A stretch of DNA of 64,000 nt from Xylanibacter oryzae DSM 17970 (GCF_000585355.1 NZ_KK073873.1:1266703-1330702), one strand, 5' to 3'; numbered from the stretch's first letter, positions 25,498-33,980 are shown. Made by a program: numbers and translations. Notes: generated by a model from the sequence alone, not told the origin.

Positions 25498-26688
25498 TTA
25501 ATCCCATATATTTTCATAAATATCTTTGTAATCATTTAATGGTATAATTTCAAAGCCCATATTTTTTAGGAAGAAAAATTTCCCTTCATTCTTTTTGTCT
25601 TTCATTTCACTATCTGTAGTAACGTACCATCCATTATATTTTCGGTTTGGAAATTTTGTGTAATAGATAGCTCTTTGAATTAATAACCATCTTAAAGGTA
25701 TTTCATTTTCTTCTAGTGCAAGTCCAAAAATGAATAAGTTCTTATTGAAGATCAAATGTAGCCATGTGTTTCTCCCTATCCAATTGGACGTATTTTTCCC
25801 ATTATAATTTTCATTAGATTCGACATTGTTTCCTTGAATCATTTTTCTTGCCTTTACAACTGTTGCCATATATTGATTTAATCCAAGTTTAATACTTTGT
25901 GGATACTTAATAGTTCCATTTATATTCCATACTCCAAACCCATCAGGAATATGATATTGTTGTTCTAAACCAAAATATCCAGACCAAGGATGAATTGTTG
26001 AGAAATTTGACTTGCCGATTCTATAATAATTTAAGTTAAGACAGTCATTTAATACATAATCATAATTTGTTGTAAGTATTGGAATATTAAGACAGTGAAT
26101 TCTCTCTGTAATTTTAAAATGATGATTATCAGGCTTTAGCTTCATCATTAAATCCGCGATTTTATATTGGAGTCCCTTCATTCTCTCCCTCTCAAAATCT
26201 TGTATTTTTTGAAATAGCTCACTCCCTTTTGCGAACTCTTTATAAATTGGATTTTGAAAGTTATAAGGAATTTCTATCATATTCTTATTTAAGACATCTT
26301 CACCTGTTTTAGATCTAGACCTATAAATCTCGTTTAAATCATTTATATTACCCGGTAATTTCATAAATGTATCATTTATTTTCATATTATTATCTAATAA
26401 TCTTAGAGAAGATAAATTCCGAAAAATATCATTGGAATGCATCTCTATTATATCATAAAATTCTGTAAACGATATACCATCAGGAATCTTTTCAATTTTT
26501 TCATGTTCATTTCCATTCCAAAAAATCTTCAACAAATATTCCCATGACCAGTTTTTATTATTGTTATATCGATGAATTCCATTTCCTATAACAAATGCCA
26601 TATCAGATGAATTTTCTGATATTATACTTTTTATTTTATCTATATTTATTTGAGACAGATCCACTGACTTCATTTTTGATTTATTCAT
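25498..26688 (-). CDS. SIR2-superfamily-like protein (candidate defence effector)
   Basis: A 396-residue cytosolic protein. FVIGNGIHRYN (32-42) aligns with the nucleotide-binding GxGxS loop of SIR2-like proteins, ILTTNYDYVL (204-213) with the TTNxD motif, and VWNINGT (253-259) with the strand that usually carries the catalytic histidine (HG). Here Asn257 stands in the histidine position. A late FGLALEENEIPLRW segment is also family-like. SIR2 domains in phage defence usually deplete NAD+; this one may be divergent or inactive as an NADase. It is the last gene of the four-gene operon and its stop abuts an IS end. Confidence 0.65.
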   Translation of the reverse strand: MNKSKMKSVDLSQINIDKIKSIISENSSDMAFVIGNGIHRYNNNKNWSWEYLLKIFWNGNEHEKIEKIPDGISFTEFYDIIEMHSNDIFRNLSSLRLLDNNMKINDTFMKLPGNINDLNEIYRSRSKTGEDVLNKNMIEIPYNFQNPIYKEFAKGSELFQKIQDFERERMKGLQYKIADLMMKLKPDNHHFKITERIHCLNIPILTTNYDYVLNDCLNLNYYRIGKSNFSTIHPWSGYFGLEQQYHIPDGFGVWNINGTIKYPQSIKLGLNQYMATVVKARKMIQGNNVESNENYNGKNTSNWIGRNTWLHLIFNKNLFIFGLALEENEIPLRWLLIQRAIYYTKFPNRKYNGWYVTTDSEMKDKKNEGKFFFLKNMGFEIIPLNDYKDIYENIWD

Positions 26689-26694
26689 AAAATT

Positions 26695-27624
26695 CTAATA
26701 GTCTTTTTTAATCCTTTCAAAAGATGTGATTTTGCTAATTAATGTAGCTTTTTCATCTTTAGTAATAGCACATCCGAATATTACAGGAGAGTTTTCTATA
26801 AACCGAACTAAACTAACTATCTCCTTATCTTTATTGACAATAATATGCTTTATTAATTCATTTATGTCTTTATAATATTTTCCATCAATATAATTATCTT
26901 CAGATTCTTCGATTTCTTTATTCCATATCTCATAGTTGGAACTGAAAAATTCTTTTGATATATCCCATTCCCAATTTGTTTCATTATGTAATTCATCCCA
27001 AATAATGATACGCCATTCACGTTCATCATAATTACATACTTCATTTCCATGCTCATTAATATATGAATATGGCTTTGTAAAGCCTAAAAGTGTAGAAGTA
27101 TAGAAATCTTTATTTACAATATGATCAAATTTCTTTATGTATTCTGCATCCTCATAAATTGCTTTCATATTTCCCTCTTGAATAAGTTGTTTATAATGCT
27201 CATCCTTTGACATGTTGATTATTTCTTCACATCTTAAATCAAAAGTATTCATATTCAAGAAATACTTCATCATTCCATAATGATTATTAGAAGAAATATA
27301 ATTTATTGGATTAAGCGTCTGTTTATAAACACTAATTAAATTTTCTTTATCCAATCCTATAGCATAACTTCCATATTTTTTCTTATGTTGCTCTGCTCGT
27401 AATATTGGTATATCACAAAAACAAACCATCGGAATGGCTACTCCTGATTTATTTGCATCAGTTGAGACAATAGAATTAGCATCATCTAAATTGAATTCAT
27501 TATAAAGTGATTCATAAGAGTATGAATATCTCAATCCAGTTTTTATAATGCTTTTCAAAACTGAGAATTTTTTTGTATAATGGAATAAAGACGTAGAATT
27601 TATATTATATGTAGACCTATTCAT
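26695..27624 (-). CDS. AbiGi-like abortive infection protein
   Basis: A 309-residue protein starting MNRSTYNINSTSLFHYTK. LFHYTKKFSVLKSIIKTGLR, VAIPMVCFCDIPILRAEQHK and KYGSYAIGLDKENL match the AbiGi family, the antitoxin-side component of the lactococcal AbiG type IV toxin-antitoxin pair. The family shares the H-Y...F opening of ADP-ribosyltransferase-like and DUF2971 proteins. AbiGii, the nucleotidyltransferase partner, is absent. The gene is 2 bp after the AbiC-like gene and 6 bp before the SIR2-like gene. Confidence 0.78.
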   Translation of the reverse strand: MNRSTYNINSTSLFHYTKKFSVLKSIIKTGLRYSYSYESLYNEFNLDDANSIVSTDANKSGVAIPMVCFCDIPILRAEQHKKKYGSYAIGLDKENLISVYKQTLNPINYISSNNHYGMMKYFLNMNTFDLRCEEIINMSKDEHYKQLIQEGNMKAIYEDAEYIKKFDHIVNKDFYTSTLLGFTKPYSYINEHGNEVCNYDEREWRIIIWDELHNETNWEWDISKEFFSSNYEIWNKEIEESEDNYIDGKYYKDINELIKHIIVNKDKEIVSLVRFIENSPVIFGCAITKDEKATLISKITSFERIKKDY

Positions 27625-27626
27625 AT

Positions 27627-28475
27627 TTAATAATCTATTTTAAATGCTTTACTAGAAAGCCATTCGGCATGTTCACTGTTAACAAGCTTTTCTCTTCTTA
27701 AATTAGAAAGAAGCCCCCACTTTTCCACTAATACTTTTAGCTCGCCTAAATTTGTATCAAAGACACAAAAATAGAATAACCATCTTAATGAATTCTCTAG
27801 TAGACGGCTTGTAATATATTTCATATATTTTGCTTTCGTAGTATAATCAAATGTACTTTCATCAACATATTTAACAACAGTGAGTAATGTTTGAAAATAT
27901 GTATTAAAATCAGATGTCAGATTCCATATTCTAGTGAGAAAAATAGAACTAACGATTTCCTTATTATTTATATCTTCATTTGTTCTTAGCCTTTTTTTTA
28001 TACATCTAACATCATTATCTTTACCATCAAAATATAATTCAATATGTAAATCTTCACAAAAATATTCCCATAATTCTTTGAGGGCTTCTGTACCGTAAAT
28101 AGGATTTTCATTTCCGAATCTTACATTCTTCAAGGTAGCCTTTAATTCATCTAATAAATTAAATAGCGTATTCTCAAAATTTTGTTTCTCTAAATTTTGA
28201 ATTTGTTCTTTATTATTCTTTAAAGTAATAAATGTTGCTATTGCCATTGCTGCTGTTGCAAAGGCTCCAATATATGTGGCAAGAAAGGATAACCAATCAT
28301 TATTTTTACCAACTATATATTTTTGTATCCAATCACTATCAATATTTAAATTGATAATGATACCGATTACAATAGGAATCATTATAAAGGTTGTTCCTAT
28401 TATACATATCCACAACCAATATTTCTTAATAAATATATTCATCCAAATTCTCCTTTCAAATATTAATTTCTTCAT
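27627..28475 (-). CDS. Putative AbiC-like phage abortive infection membrane protein
   Basis: A 282-residue protein with two N-terminal membrane helices (about 18-45 and 62-85), then a short coiled coil (NNKEQIQNLEKQNFENTLF) leading to a cytosolic helical domain. The layout NDWLSFLATYIGAFATAAMA followed by FENTLFNLLDEL is characteristic of the putative AbiC family. The start could be the 12th codon (MNIFIKKYW). It overlaps the upstream gene by 20 bp. It may anchor or sense infection at the membrane for the operon's soluble effectors. Confidence 0.72.
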   Translation of the reverse strand: MKKLIFERRIWMNIFIKKYWLWICIIGTTFIMIPIVIGIIINLNIDSDWIQKYIVGKNNDWLSFLATYIGAFATAAMAIATFITLKNNKEQIQNLEKQNFENTLFNLLDELKATLKNVRFGNENPIYGTEALKELWEYFCEDLHIELYFDGKDNDVRCIKKRLRTNEDINNKEIVSSIFLTRIWNLTSDFNTYFQTLLTVVKYVDESTFDYTTKAKYMKYITSRLLENSLRWLFYFCVFDTNLGELKVLVEKWGLLSNLRREKLVNSEHAEWLSSKAFKIDY

Positions 28476-29172
28476 TTATTTCGAATTTTAGCCTCAATTC
28501 CATCTCTTCATCAAAATAAGAAGCAATATCTGACATATTTCCAATATGAATCTTCAAAGGCATATTTTGTGGGTAATCTACTAATATGCGAAACTCATTT
28601 TGTGACTCATATTTTTTACGTTTCATAAAAGGAGTAACAAGACCTTTATATGTATTTTCGTCATAATAGCTTACTCGGCCCTTTTGGTATTTGAGATTAT
28701 TTCTTTTTAATTCTCGCTCAACTCTTTTTATGAATTCATCGAGATTGATTATTACGACAGAACAGGCAACGCCCTTGTCTACAAAACCATTATAGTTTGA
28801 TGTGTTAATGATAACCGAATTATCTTCTTTATTGATATTTTTTAGTACGTATTCATCGCTCATCGACCATAAACAATATAAATTTTGCCGTAAATCTGGA
28901 ATATGTATTTGAACATTACCAGATGGAGCTGTTAATAAGGTTTGGTCATTAATTTGTAATTTAAAGTTTATTATTTGGTCAACCTGTACAACATCTTCCC
29001 AAGAATCACCTATCTCTTTGTTTTCTACTTTCGTATAAGAATCGACTGTATTTAAGAAAAGTTCTCCTTCCTCAAATAAATTCTTCATCCATTTCTTCTC
29101 GCCAAATTTTATAAACAAGGAATAATGTGTTATATTCTTTTCCATAAATTTATCGTTTACAATTTGTACCAT
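28456..29172 (-). CDS. Unknown first protein of the defence-like operon
   Basis: A 238-residue cytosolic protein; the better start may be the 10th codon (MEKNITHYSLFIKFG). Visible blocks are LFIKFGEKKWMKNLFEEGELFLNT, LYCLWSMSDEYV, ACSVVIINLDEFIKRV, KGRVSYYDE, and YESQNEFRILVDYP followed by an IHIGNMSDIASYF end. This pattern recurs in accessory loci and may be an ADP-ribosyltransferase-like fold related to DUF2971, but that is inference. It is the first gene of the four-gene unit. Confidence 0.6.
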   Translation of the reverse strand: MVQIVNDKFMEKNITHYSLFIKFGEKKWMKNLFEEGELFLNTVDSYTKVENKEIGDSWEDVVQVDQIINFKLQINDQTLLTAPSGNVQIHIPDLRQNLYCLWSMSDEYVLKNINKEDNSVIINTSNYNGFVDKGVACSVVIINLDEFIKRVERELKRNNLKYQKGRVSYYDENTYKGLVTPFMKRKKYESQNEFRILVDYPQNMPLKIHIGNMSDIASYFDEEMELRLKFEINEEINI

Positions 29173-29288
29173 TTGCTTTTTTACTCAATCAATGTTATTT
29201 ATTGATCCCATCTGTAGCCTTAAATTTATTATTTCTCGTAGTATGATTGAACAATAAAAGGCAAAGCAACTCACGGTCTATCTTGAGT

Positions 29289-29745
29289 ATATAGGGTCTG
29301 CTGAATAATTATATTTAACTGATTATTAATAAATTAAGTGTCTTATTATTTGCTATATTGCAGAAAAAATTGTACCCTTTAGGTGTTAAAAAGCAGAAAA
29401 TGAAGTATAGTTCTCAACATAAACAGCTAGTATTGGATTTATCCTGGACCTCCTTGGAAGGACTACCCAAAGACAATCGTTAGGTAAAACTAGGCGATTC
29501 TCTTCCTTGGGATAAGATTGAGCAAATTTACAATAATCGTCTTAATAACAAACATGGTGGAGCCGGTAATAAGTCAGCGCGTATCATTATAGGTGCCTTG
29601 TTGATAAAACATAAGATGAATCTTTCCGGCCGTGAAACGATTCAGGCTATCAGTGAAAATCCTTATATGCAATATATGCTTGGTCTTTCCGAGTTTACAC
29701 CACGTCCTGTACATAATTATAACATTACTTGATTTTATAATTAAA
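29289..29745 (+). mobile_element. Truncated IS5/IS1182-type left end (copy 2)
   Basis: A plus-strand copy starting TAGGGTCTGCTGAATAA and ending GATTTTATAATT. It is about 97 percent identical by eye to the inverted copy at 25047-25497 and truncated at the same base. Both IS termini point inwards to the four-gene cargo. Confidence 0.82.
29399..29731 (+). pseudogene. Transposase N-terminal fragment with internal stop
   Basis: Same frame as the fragment at 25057-25389 (MKYSSQHKQLVLDLSW), but a TAG replaces the TGG codon in DNRWVK. It also lacks the catalytic domain. Confidence 0.8.
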
Positions 29746-29841
29746 CCCATAGTAATCATTTGATGGAACAACATAAGAAGGTATAGCCCCTACATTAATT
29801 TGAAATTGTAAACCACCACCTGATGTTCTGAAATATAACAT
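29725..29841 (-). pseudogene. 5' fragment of a gene truncated by the IS end
   Basis: Starts MLYFRTSGGGLQFQIN, 4 bp after the endonuclease stop, and runs to DYYGF before entering the IS remnant, which supplies NYKIK and a stop. It was probably the next gene in the endonuclease operon. Function unknown. Confidence 0.55.
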
Positions 29842-29845
29842 GATC

Positions 29846-30487
29846 TTATTTCATCTTTTTCATTAAAACAATAAGCCTGTCACATTTATATGCCTTGCAG
29901 TTTTTCTTCTTATTATCAAATAGTAAGGAGTAGTAGATATGGCCATCCTTTAACGATTTAACGACCTTAAAACAATGCGTGGGCACTAGACCGCCTTTGT
30001 AATCACAACCGCCACAAATCACTACTAGACTGTCTGTCTGAGATAACATCCGTACGCTGTCTTCGTAGCACTCCCATATGCCTCGGTTTAGATTTTTGGT
30101 CATCGGCACGGCATTGTAATATCTAAAGGTGCTTTCTTCAAGCTCCCAACTATAGGCAAAGTCTTGGGCCGGGCAGAGGTGCCCTCTGTCGTAAGCAGTT
30201 CCTGCATAATGGAAGTGTACATGGGGTATGGTAAATCGCATGCCTTTGCGCGGTATGTTACCCCCACCCTTATACAGTTTGTAGACTACATAACTAGGCC
30301 CTGTAAGGTGCTTGTTATAATACGATGTATAGCATTTCTCTTTGTATATCGTATCGTACGATTCGATATTCTGAGAGATGGCGTTCTGAATGCATACAGA
30401 CAGTAATACGATGAGTAACGCTGTGTGCAAGTGGATAGACTTTGCTATCCACTTAATCCGGTGATCAACTGATTTTGATGTTTTCAT
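29846..30487 (-). CDS. DNA/RNA non-specific endonuclease (NUC1/beta-beta-alpha-metal)
   Basis: A 213-residue protein with a hydrophobic N-terminal signal or anchor (LLIVLLSVCIQNAIS). The catalytic motif DRGHLCPAQDF carries His103, and NAVPMTKNLNRGIW carries the metal-binding asparagine region. This is the ENDO_NUC family: Mg-dependent, sugar-nonspecific cleavage. The signal suggests export. The gene overlaps the end of the Gam-like gene by 4 bp. A C-terminal fragment of a second copy is at 24545-24613. Confidence 0.85.
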   Translation of the reverse strand: MKTSKSVDHRIKWIAKSIHLHTALLIVLLSVCIQNAISQNIESYDTIYKEKCYTSYYNKHLTGPSYVVYKLYKGGGNIPRKGMRFTIPHVHFHYAGTAYDRGHLCPAQDFAYSWELEESTFRYYNAVPMTKNLNRGIWECYEDSVRMLSQTDSLVVICGGCDYKGGLVPTHCFKVVKSLKDGHIYYSLLFDNKKKNCKAYKCDRLIVLMKKMK

Positions 30488-31011
30488 TTTTCATCCTCCT
30501 CTTTTGGTTCTATATAAAAAGATTCTTCTTGTACGATTTCAATTCCACACTGAGTTATCAGTTCTTTGATGTCCTTGTTATCTTTGTCTGCAAGTATCTT
30601 GTCTTTTGCCACTTCTTCCTTGGTTCGGATGTAGTTGTGCATACGGTCTTTTACGAGTTCGAGGATTGACTTCCATGTAAAACCTTTTGCTGATTTTAGT
30701 TTAGGATTGCCTAAGCGGAAACCTATTGTGCCATGCAATAGGTTCATGGATTTCTTTTCACCACAAAAGTAAATATTTTTATTCTCTTCTGCAAATTTTT
30801 GAAGACTAAATTTTATTTCTTCAATTTTTGTTTTCTTTTGGTCTAGTTTGAACTCGTATTGTTTTCTGATCTCTGTGAGTTGCATTTCCAGTTCGGCCAT
30901 GTAACCGTTGTACTGGTTTACGGTTAGGACGTAATCTGAAAGCAGATTTTCTGCTTTAAAGCGTAAATCTGTTTCTTCACTTTTTAGTTTTGTTCCTCTT
31001 TTTCTTGTCAT
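30484..31011 (-). CDS. Host-nuclease inhibitor Gam-like protein
   Basis: A 175-residue protein starting MTRKRGTKLKSEETDLR. It has a long coiled coil (about 35-75, YMAELEMQLTEIRKQYEF), then YFCGEKKSMNLLHGTIGFRLG and a helical end, as in Mu-type Gam, which binds DNA ends and blocks RecBCD. It belongs to the same minus-strand module as the replication genes and suggests phage or transposon ancestry. Coupled to the endonuclease gene by overlap. Confidence 0.83.
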   Translation of the reverse strand: MTRKRGTKLKSEETDLRFKAENLLSDYVLTVNQYNGYMAELEMQLTEIRKQYEFKLDQKKTKIEEIKFSLQKFAEENKNIYFCGEKKSMNLLHGTIGFRLGNPKLKSAKGFTWKSILELVKDRMHNYIRTKEEVAKDKILADKDNKDIKELITQCGIEIVQEESFYIEPKEEDEK

Positions 31012-31243
31012 TCTTTTTATTGGTTTTAAGTTTATTATTACTGTTTATTTGCCGGGTGTTTTCATCACATCCCTCCCGGCTTTGCCGTACTCCCTCAAAT
31101 CTTCGAGGGAGAATAAAATCACTTTTTCTAAGGGGATTTTTTATAAATAAATGTCACTTTACCACTTGCCCTGTGTTTATGCAGCTTTCACGTGGTATGA
31201 AATACCACAAAACACCACTGTGCTACCACTCTAAAATCAATAT
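31012..31243. other. Intergenic DNA with hairpins
   Basis: No gene. It holds a CTCCCTC/GAGGGAG stem (31090-31111), a GTGGTAT-GAA-ATACCAC hairpin (31193-31209) and the motif ACTTTACCACT (31153-31163). The same motif recurs inverted near 33648-33658, on the other side of the VirE-like gene. Confidence 0.45.
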
Positions 31244-33343
31244 TTAATTTGATTTTACGTAATATACTGATCCGTAATTCATCTTTTTGTGCTTGAAACT
31301 CTGACGCATCAAGTACCGACCTAATTTCTGATAGTTCGATTTGTCTTCTTTCAGACTCTTGTACTTCAGGTGCAAGTTATGCAGAATGGTACTCACCATC
31401 AAGTATTCGCCATTCTCACCATGCTTGGGCTTGCGGTACACCTCGTTGAAGACCTCCTGCATGATGTCGTACTGCTCAAAGTCACGATTCTGGAGCTGGA
31501 TGGCGCTCTCCTCTTCACTATCAAACCAACTCTTTACGCCTTGCTGCAGCTCTGCCTTGAGCTGCGCATAGATCTGTGGATAATCGTAGGGCGTACGGGT
31601 GTCTATCTTGGCCGTGGTACGGATACACATATATCTTCGCGAACCTGAGGGATCGGTCAGAGGAGTCATGTCGTTGGTCGTGGCTATGAAGGCGGAGTGG
31701 CGGGTATTATCTGTGATTACAGATGAGTAAAGTTGGCGGCTCATCACCGATGTCTTCTGCAAGATGTGCTTCAAGAATGCCGTCTGGCGCTTGGTGATGC
31801 TGTCGTACTCATCTATGTTTATCAGACAGAAGCGGCTCAAGGCCCTCTCTGCATCATTCTTATTGGCAAAGTCAAGACGATCTGTATAATAATTACGTAG
31901 CTCTTCAGGCAGAAGAAGTTTGCAAAACGTCGACTTGCCGTCGCCCTGGGCACCAATGATGAGAGGCACCATTGCGTTACCGTGTATCTTGTTCAGACCC
32001 ATCCATTGAGCCACCATGCCGAGCATCCATGTATGGAAGTTTCGCTCCCAGTCTGCATTGGCTGTTGGCACCCTTCTTGCCAGTTCGCTAACACGATCCT
32101 TACCATCCCAATCCGGCAGAGCACCGAGATAGTCGTGTACCGGGTCATAATCGTTGATGTAGGTGGATTCTACAAAACGCTTTACGTCTTTATCCCAAAT
32201 TACGATGCCCTCCATCAAGGCATCTATCACGATGCGGTTGGTGGCTTCTTTGGTCAGCGCCGACCAGTCGAACATATACATGCCCTCTTCGATATATTCC
32301 AGTTGGTTGGTAATGCTGTTTCGTCTGAATTTATATCTTCGTTTGAGGAAATCACGCAGCTGTGCCATCTCGATAGATGGTTCGGGAATAGCTGAATCAC
32401 TGCCTATTTTGCCTACATTATAGATGTTGTTGAAACACCCGCGCACTAGCATTTCGTAGTCACTGTAAGGGGTGATATGGAGCACGCGTTTCACGGCAAA
32501 CTCCTGCGACAAACCGTTCTTCATGCATTCGTGGGCAAGGGCCATTATAAAGAGATCCAAGTCATTACTGCCATCCGACTTTCCAAAAGAACGTATGGTA
32601 TTGCGGTAGCAATACTGAAATTTGGTCTGCGCCATCTGATAATCATCATATCCTGGCAGCGACTTGTCGGCATACGATAACTCATTATTTACGAACAACT
32701 TATGCAGTCTGGTTGAACCATTGATTATACTATTGGTCAGCGACGACTGCGGTTGCTCAAGCACTATTGGCAGAGCCTTTACATTGAGATATACATCAGC
32801 ATCTGTACCAATCCGGCAACCGCGTTCGATGCGTGGGGATTTGCGTTCAGGTTCAACACCCAGTTGGGCGGTATAAAACTTTGATGCGATATAGTATGCA
32901 TGCTGATGATAATAGATAGAATTATTTCCATAAGGGGTATCGGTTGATTCAAATTGTGGTAAGGTGCCATCGGGCTGTGTGAAAGTCACGATGATCTTCA
33001 CAGAGCGTCCGCTGCTGCCTGTAAAGCACATCAGTGTCTGCGGCAGTAATGATGCCGCCTTCTTTATCGCATCATTCTGCACCTCATCATGGGTCTTGAA
33101 ACTGAGCATCACATAACCCGTGTATTTGCCTTCGTCGGAGATCGTGAACCGTGCTATCGGCAGTTTATCGGCATCTTCGATGTTGGCGCTACGTTCCAGA
33201 TTGACACCTGAGCGTAGTCTCCACTGCAGGTTGTTGCATTGTTTGGTGTATTTGCCTGAATGCAACAGCTCGAAGAGTTCATCGAGCGAAACGCCTTTCG
33301 TCTTGCGTTCGCCCTTACATAAATAGTCTAATCTTATTCCCAT
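31244..33343 (-). CDS. BT4734/VirE-type primase-helicase-like protein
   Basis: A 699-residue protein. The N-terminal half (about 50-330) matches the BT4734/BF3469 primase-like domain (SSGRSVKIIVTF, YYHQHAYYIASKFY, ESPRIERGCRIGTD-type stretch). The C-terminal half is a VirE/VapE SF3-like ATPase: Walker A IIGAQGDGKST (about 463-473), acidic NIDEYD and FIATTNDMTPL. The family is typical of Bacteroidales phage-like and mobile elements and is thought to act in replication initiation. It lies between two copies of an ACTTTACCACT motif. Confidence 0.87.
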   Translation of the reverse strand: MGIRLDYLCKGERKTKGVSLDELFELLHSGKYTKQCNNLQWRLRSGVNLERSANIEDADKLPIARFTISDEGKYTGYVMLSFKTHDEVQNDAIKKAASLLPQTLMCFTGSSGRSVKIIVTFTQPDGTLPQFESTDTPYGNNSIYYHQHAYYIASKFYTAQLGVEPERKSPRIERGCRIGTDADVYLNVKALPIVLEQPQSSLTNSIINGSTRLHKLFVNNELSYADKSLPGYDDYQMAQTKFQYCYRNTIRSFGKSDGSNDLDLFIMALAHECMKNGLSQEFAVKRVLHITPYSDYEMLVRGCFNNIYNVGKIGSDSAIPEPSIEMAQLRDFLKRRYKFRRNSITNQLEYIEEGMYMFDWSALTKEATNRIVIDALMEGIVIWDKDVKRFVESTYINDYDPVHDYLGALPDWDGKDRVSELARRVPTANADWERNFHTWMLGMVAQWMGLNKIHGNAMVPLIIGAQGDGKSTFCKLLLPEELRNYYTDRLDFANKNDAERALSRFCLINIDEYDSITKRQTAFLKHILQKTSVMSRQLYSSVITDNTRHSAFIATTNDMTPLTDPSGSRRYMCIRTTAKIDTRTPYDYPQIYAQLKAELQQGVKSWFDSEEESAIQLQNRDFEQYDIMQEVFNEVYRKPKHGENGEYLMVSTILHNLHLKYKSLKEDKSNYQKLGRYLMRQSFKHKKMNYGSVYYVKSN

Positions 33344-33345
33344 TT

Positions 33346-33618
33346 TCAGTCTACATTCGTCTTTATTTTCAAAAGCATAGCTCTTATTTTCAAGAAGATA
33401 GCGATCACTTTCGGGATGATAGCTATCACGTTGTCAAGAGATAGCTCCCATGGTTTAAGAGCTATGCTTTTGAGGTGTCGGGGGATAGCTTTCACCCGGT
33501 CGAGAGATAACTCCCATAGTTCAAGAGCTATGCTTTTGAGATTTATGAGGATAACTCCTGAGTGGTATTTGAGTGACGTTTTGTGGCATTTATTTCTATT
33601 TTCGTAAAATACTATCAT
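33346..33618 (-). CDS. Small repeat protein, 90 aa (uncertain)
   Basis: A 90-residue frame ending 2 bp before the VirE-like start. It contains a near-perfect 22-residue repeat, LKSIALELWELSLDRVKAI and LKSIALKPWELSLDNVIAI, produced by a 66-bp DNA repeat (40-bp core at 33435-33474 and 33501-33540). The repeat length being a multiple of three supports coding, but the DNA repeat alone could explain the open frame. No family recognised. Confidence 0.4.
   Translation of the reverse strand: MIVFYENRNKCHKTSLKYHSGVILINLKSIALELWELSLDRVKAIPRHLKSIALKPWELSLDNVIAIIPKVIAIFLKIRAMLLKIKTNVD
33435..33540. repeat. Tandem repeat, 66-bp period
   Basis: Two 40-bp units (33435-33474 and 33501-33540) share GAGATAACTCCCAT and AAGAGCTATGCTTTTGAG with three differences; a degenerate third copy lies around 33365-33420. 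Confidence 0.75.
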
Positions 33619-33704
33619 ACTGATATTGTGTTATTTAGCTTACCTAGTGGTAAAGTGGTAGTTATTTTTTATTTTTTTGTTTTGCAAAGGGCAGGGAAAC
33701 CGAT

Positions 33705-33936
33705 TTACAGTCCCCATTCCTTAGCTTTTCGTCTGTAATAAGCAGGCAACGTATAGTGTTCGTACTTGCACGTATTGCAGACTTTGCGATAGGTTCCTGT
33801 CTTCATCCGTTCAAATTCCTCGACAGGCTTGTCCTGACCGCAATATACACATACTTGATGAGTCGGGAGTGTAGCCCGATCTATAAAACTTGGTTTAGTT
33901 TTCTTGTTTCCCTTTCCTCCTTTCCGATTTTTTCAT
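33705..33936 (-). pseudogene. Zinc-ribbon protein with apparent N-terminal frameshift
   Basis: The minus strand encodes FIDRATLPTHQVCVYCGQ, then EEFERMKTGTYRKVCNTCK, ending AKEWGL. The two CxxC pairs form a zinc ribbon. No start codon lies in this frame after an upstream TGA; an ATG at 33936 (MKKSERRKGK) joins it only through a shift at an AAAGGGAAAC run. It could be a recent frameshift or a sequencing error. Confidence 0.6.
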
Positions 33937-33980
33937 CTTTTTTCATTTGAGTTGATTTTTCTTTTTATTACTTCCTTTTT

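Noticed and set aside
25047-29745. Functional composite transposon
   Set aside because: Both IS copies lack the catalytic part of the transposase and their outer ends, so they cannot move the cargo as a standard composite element.
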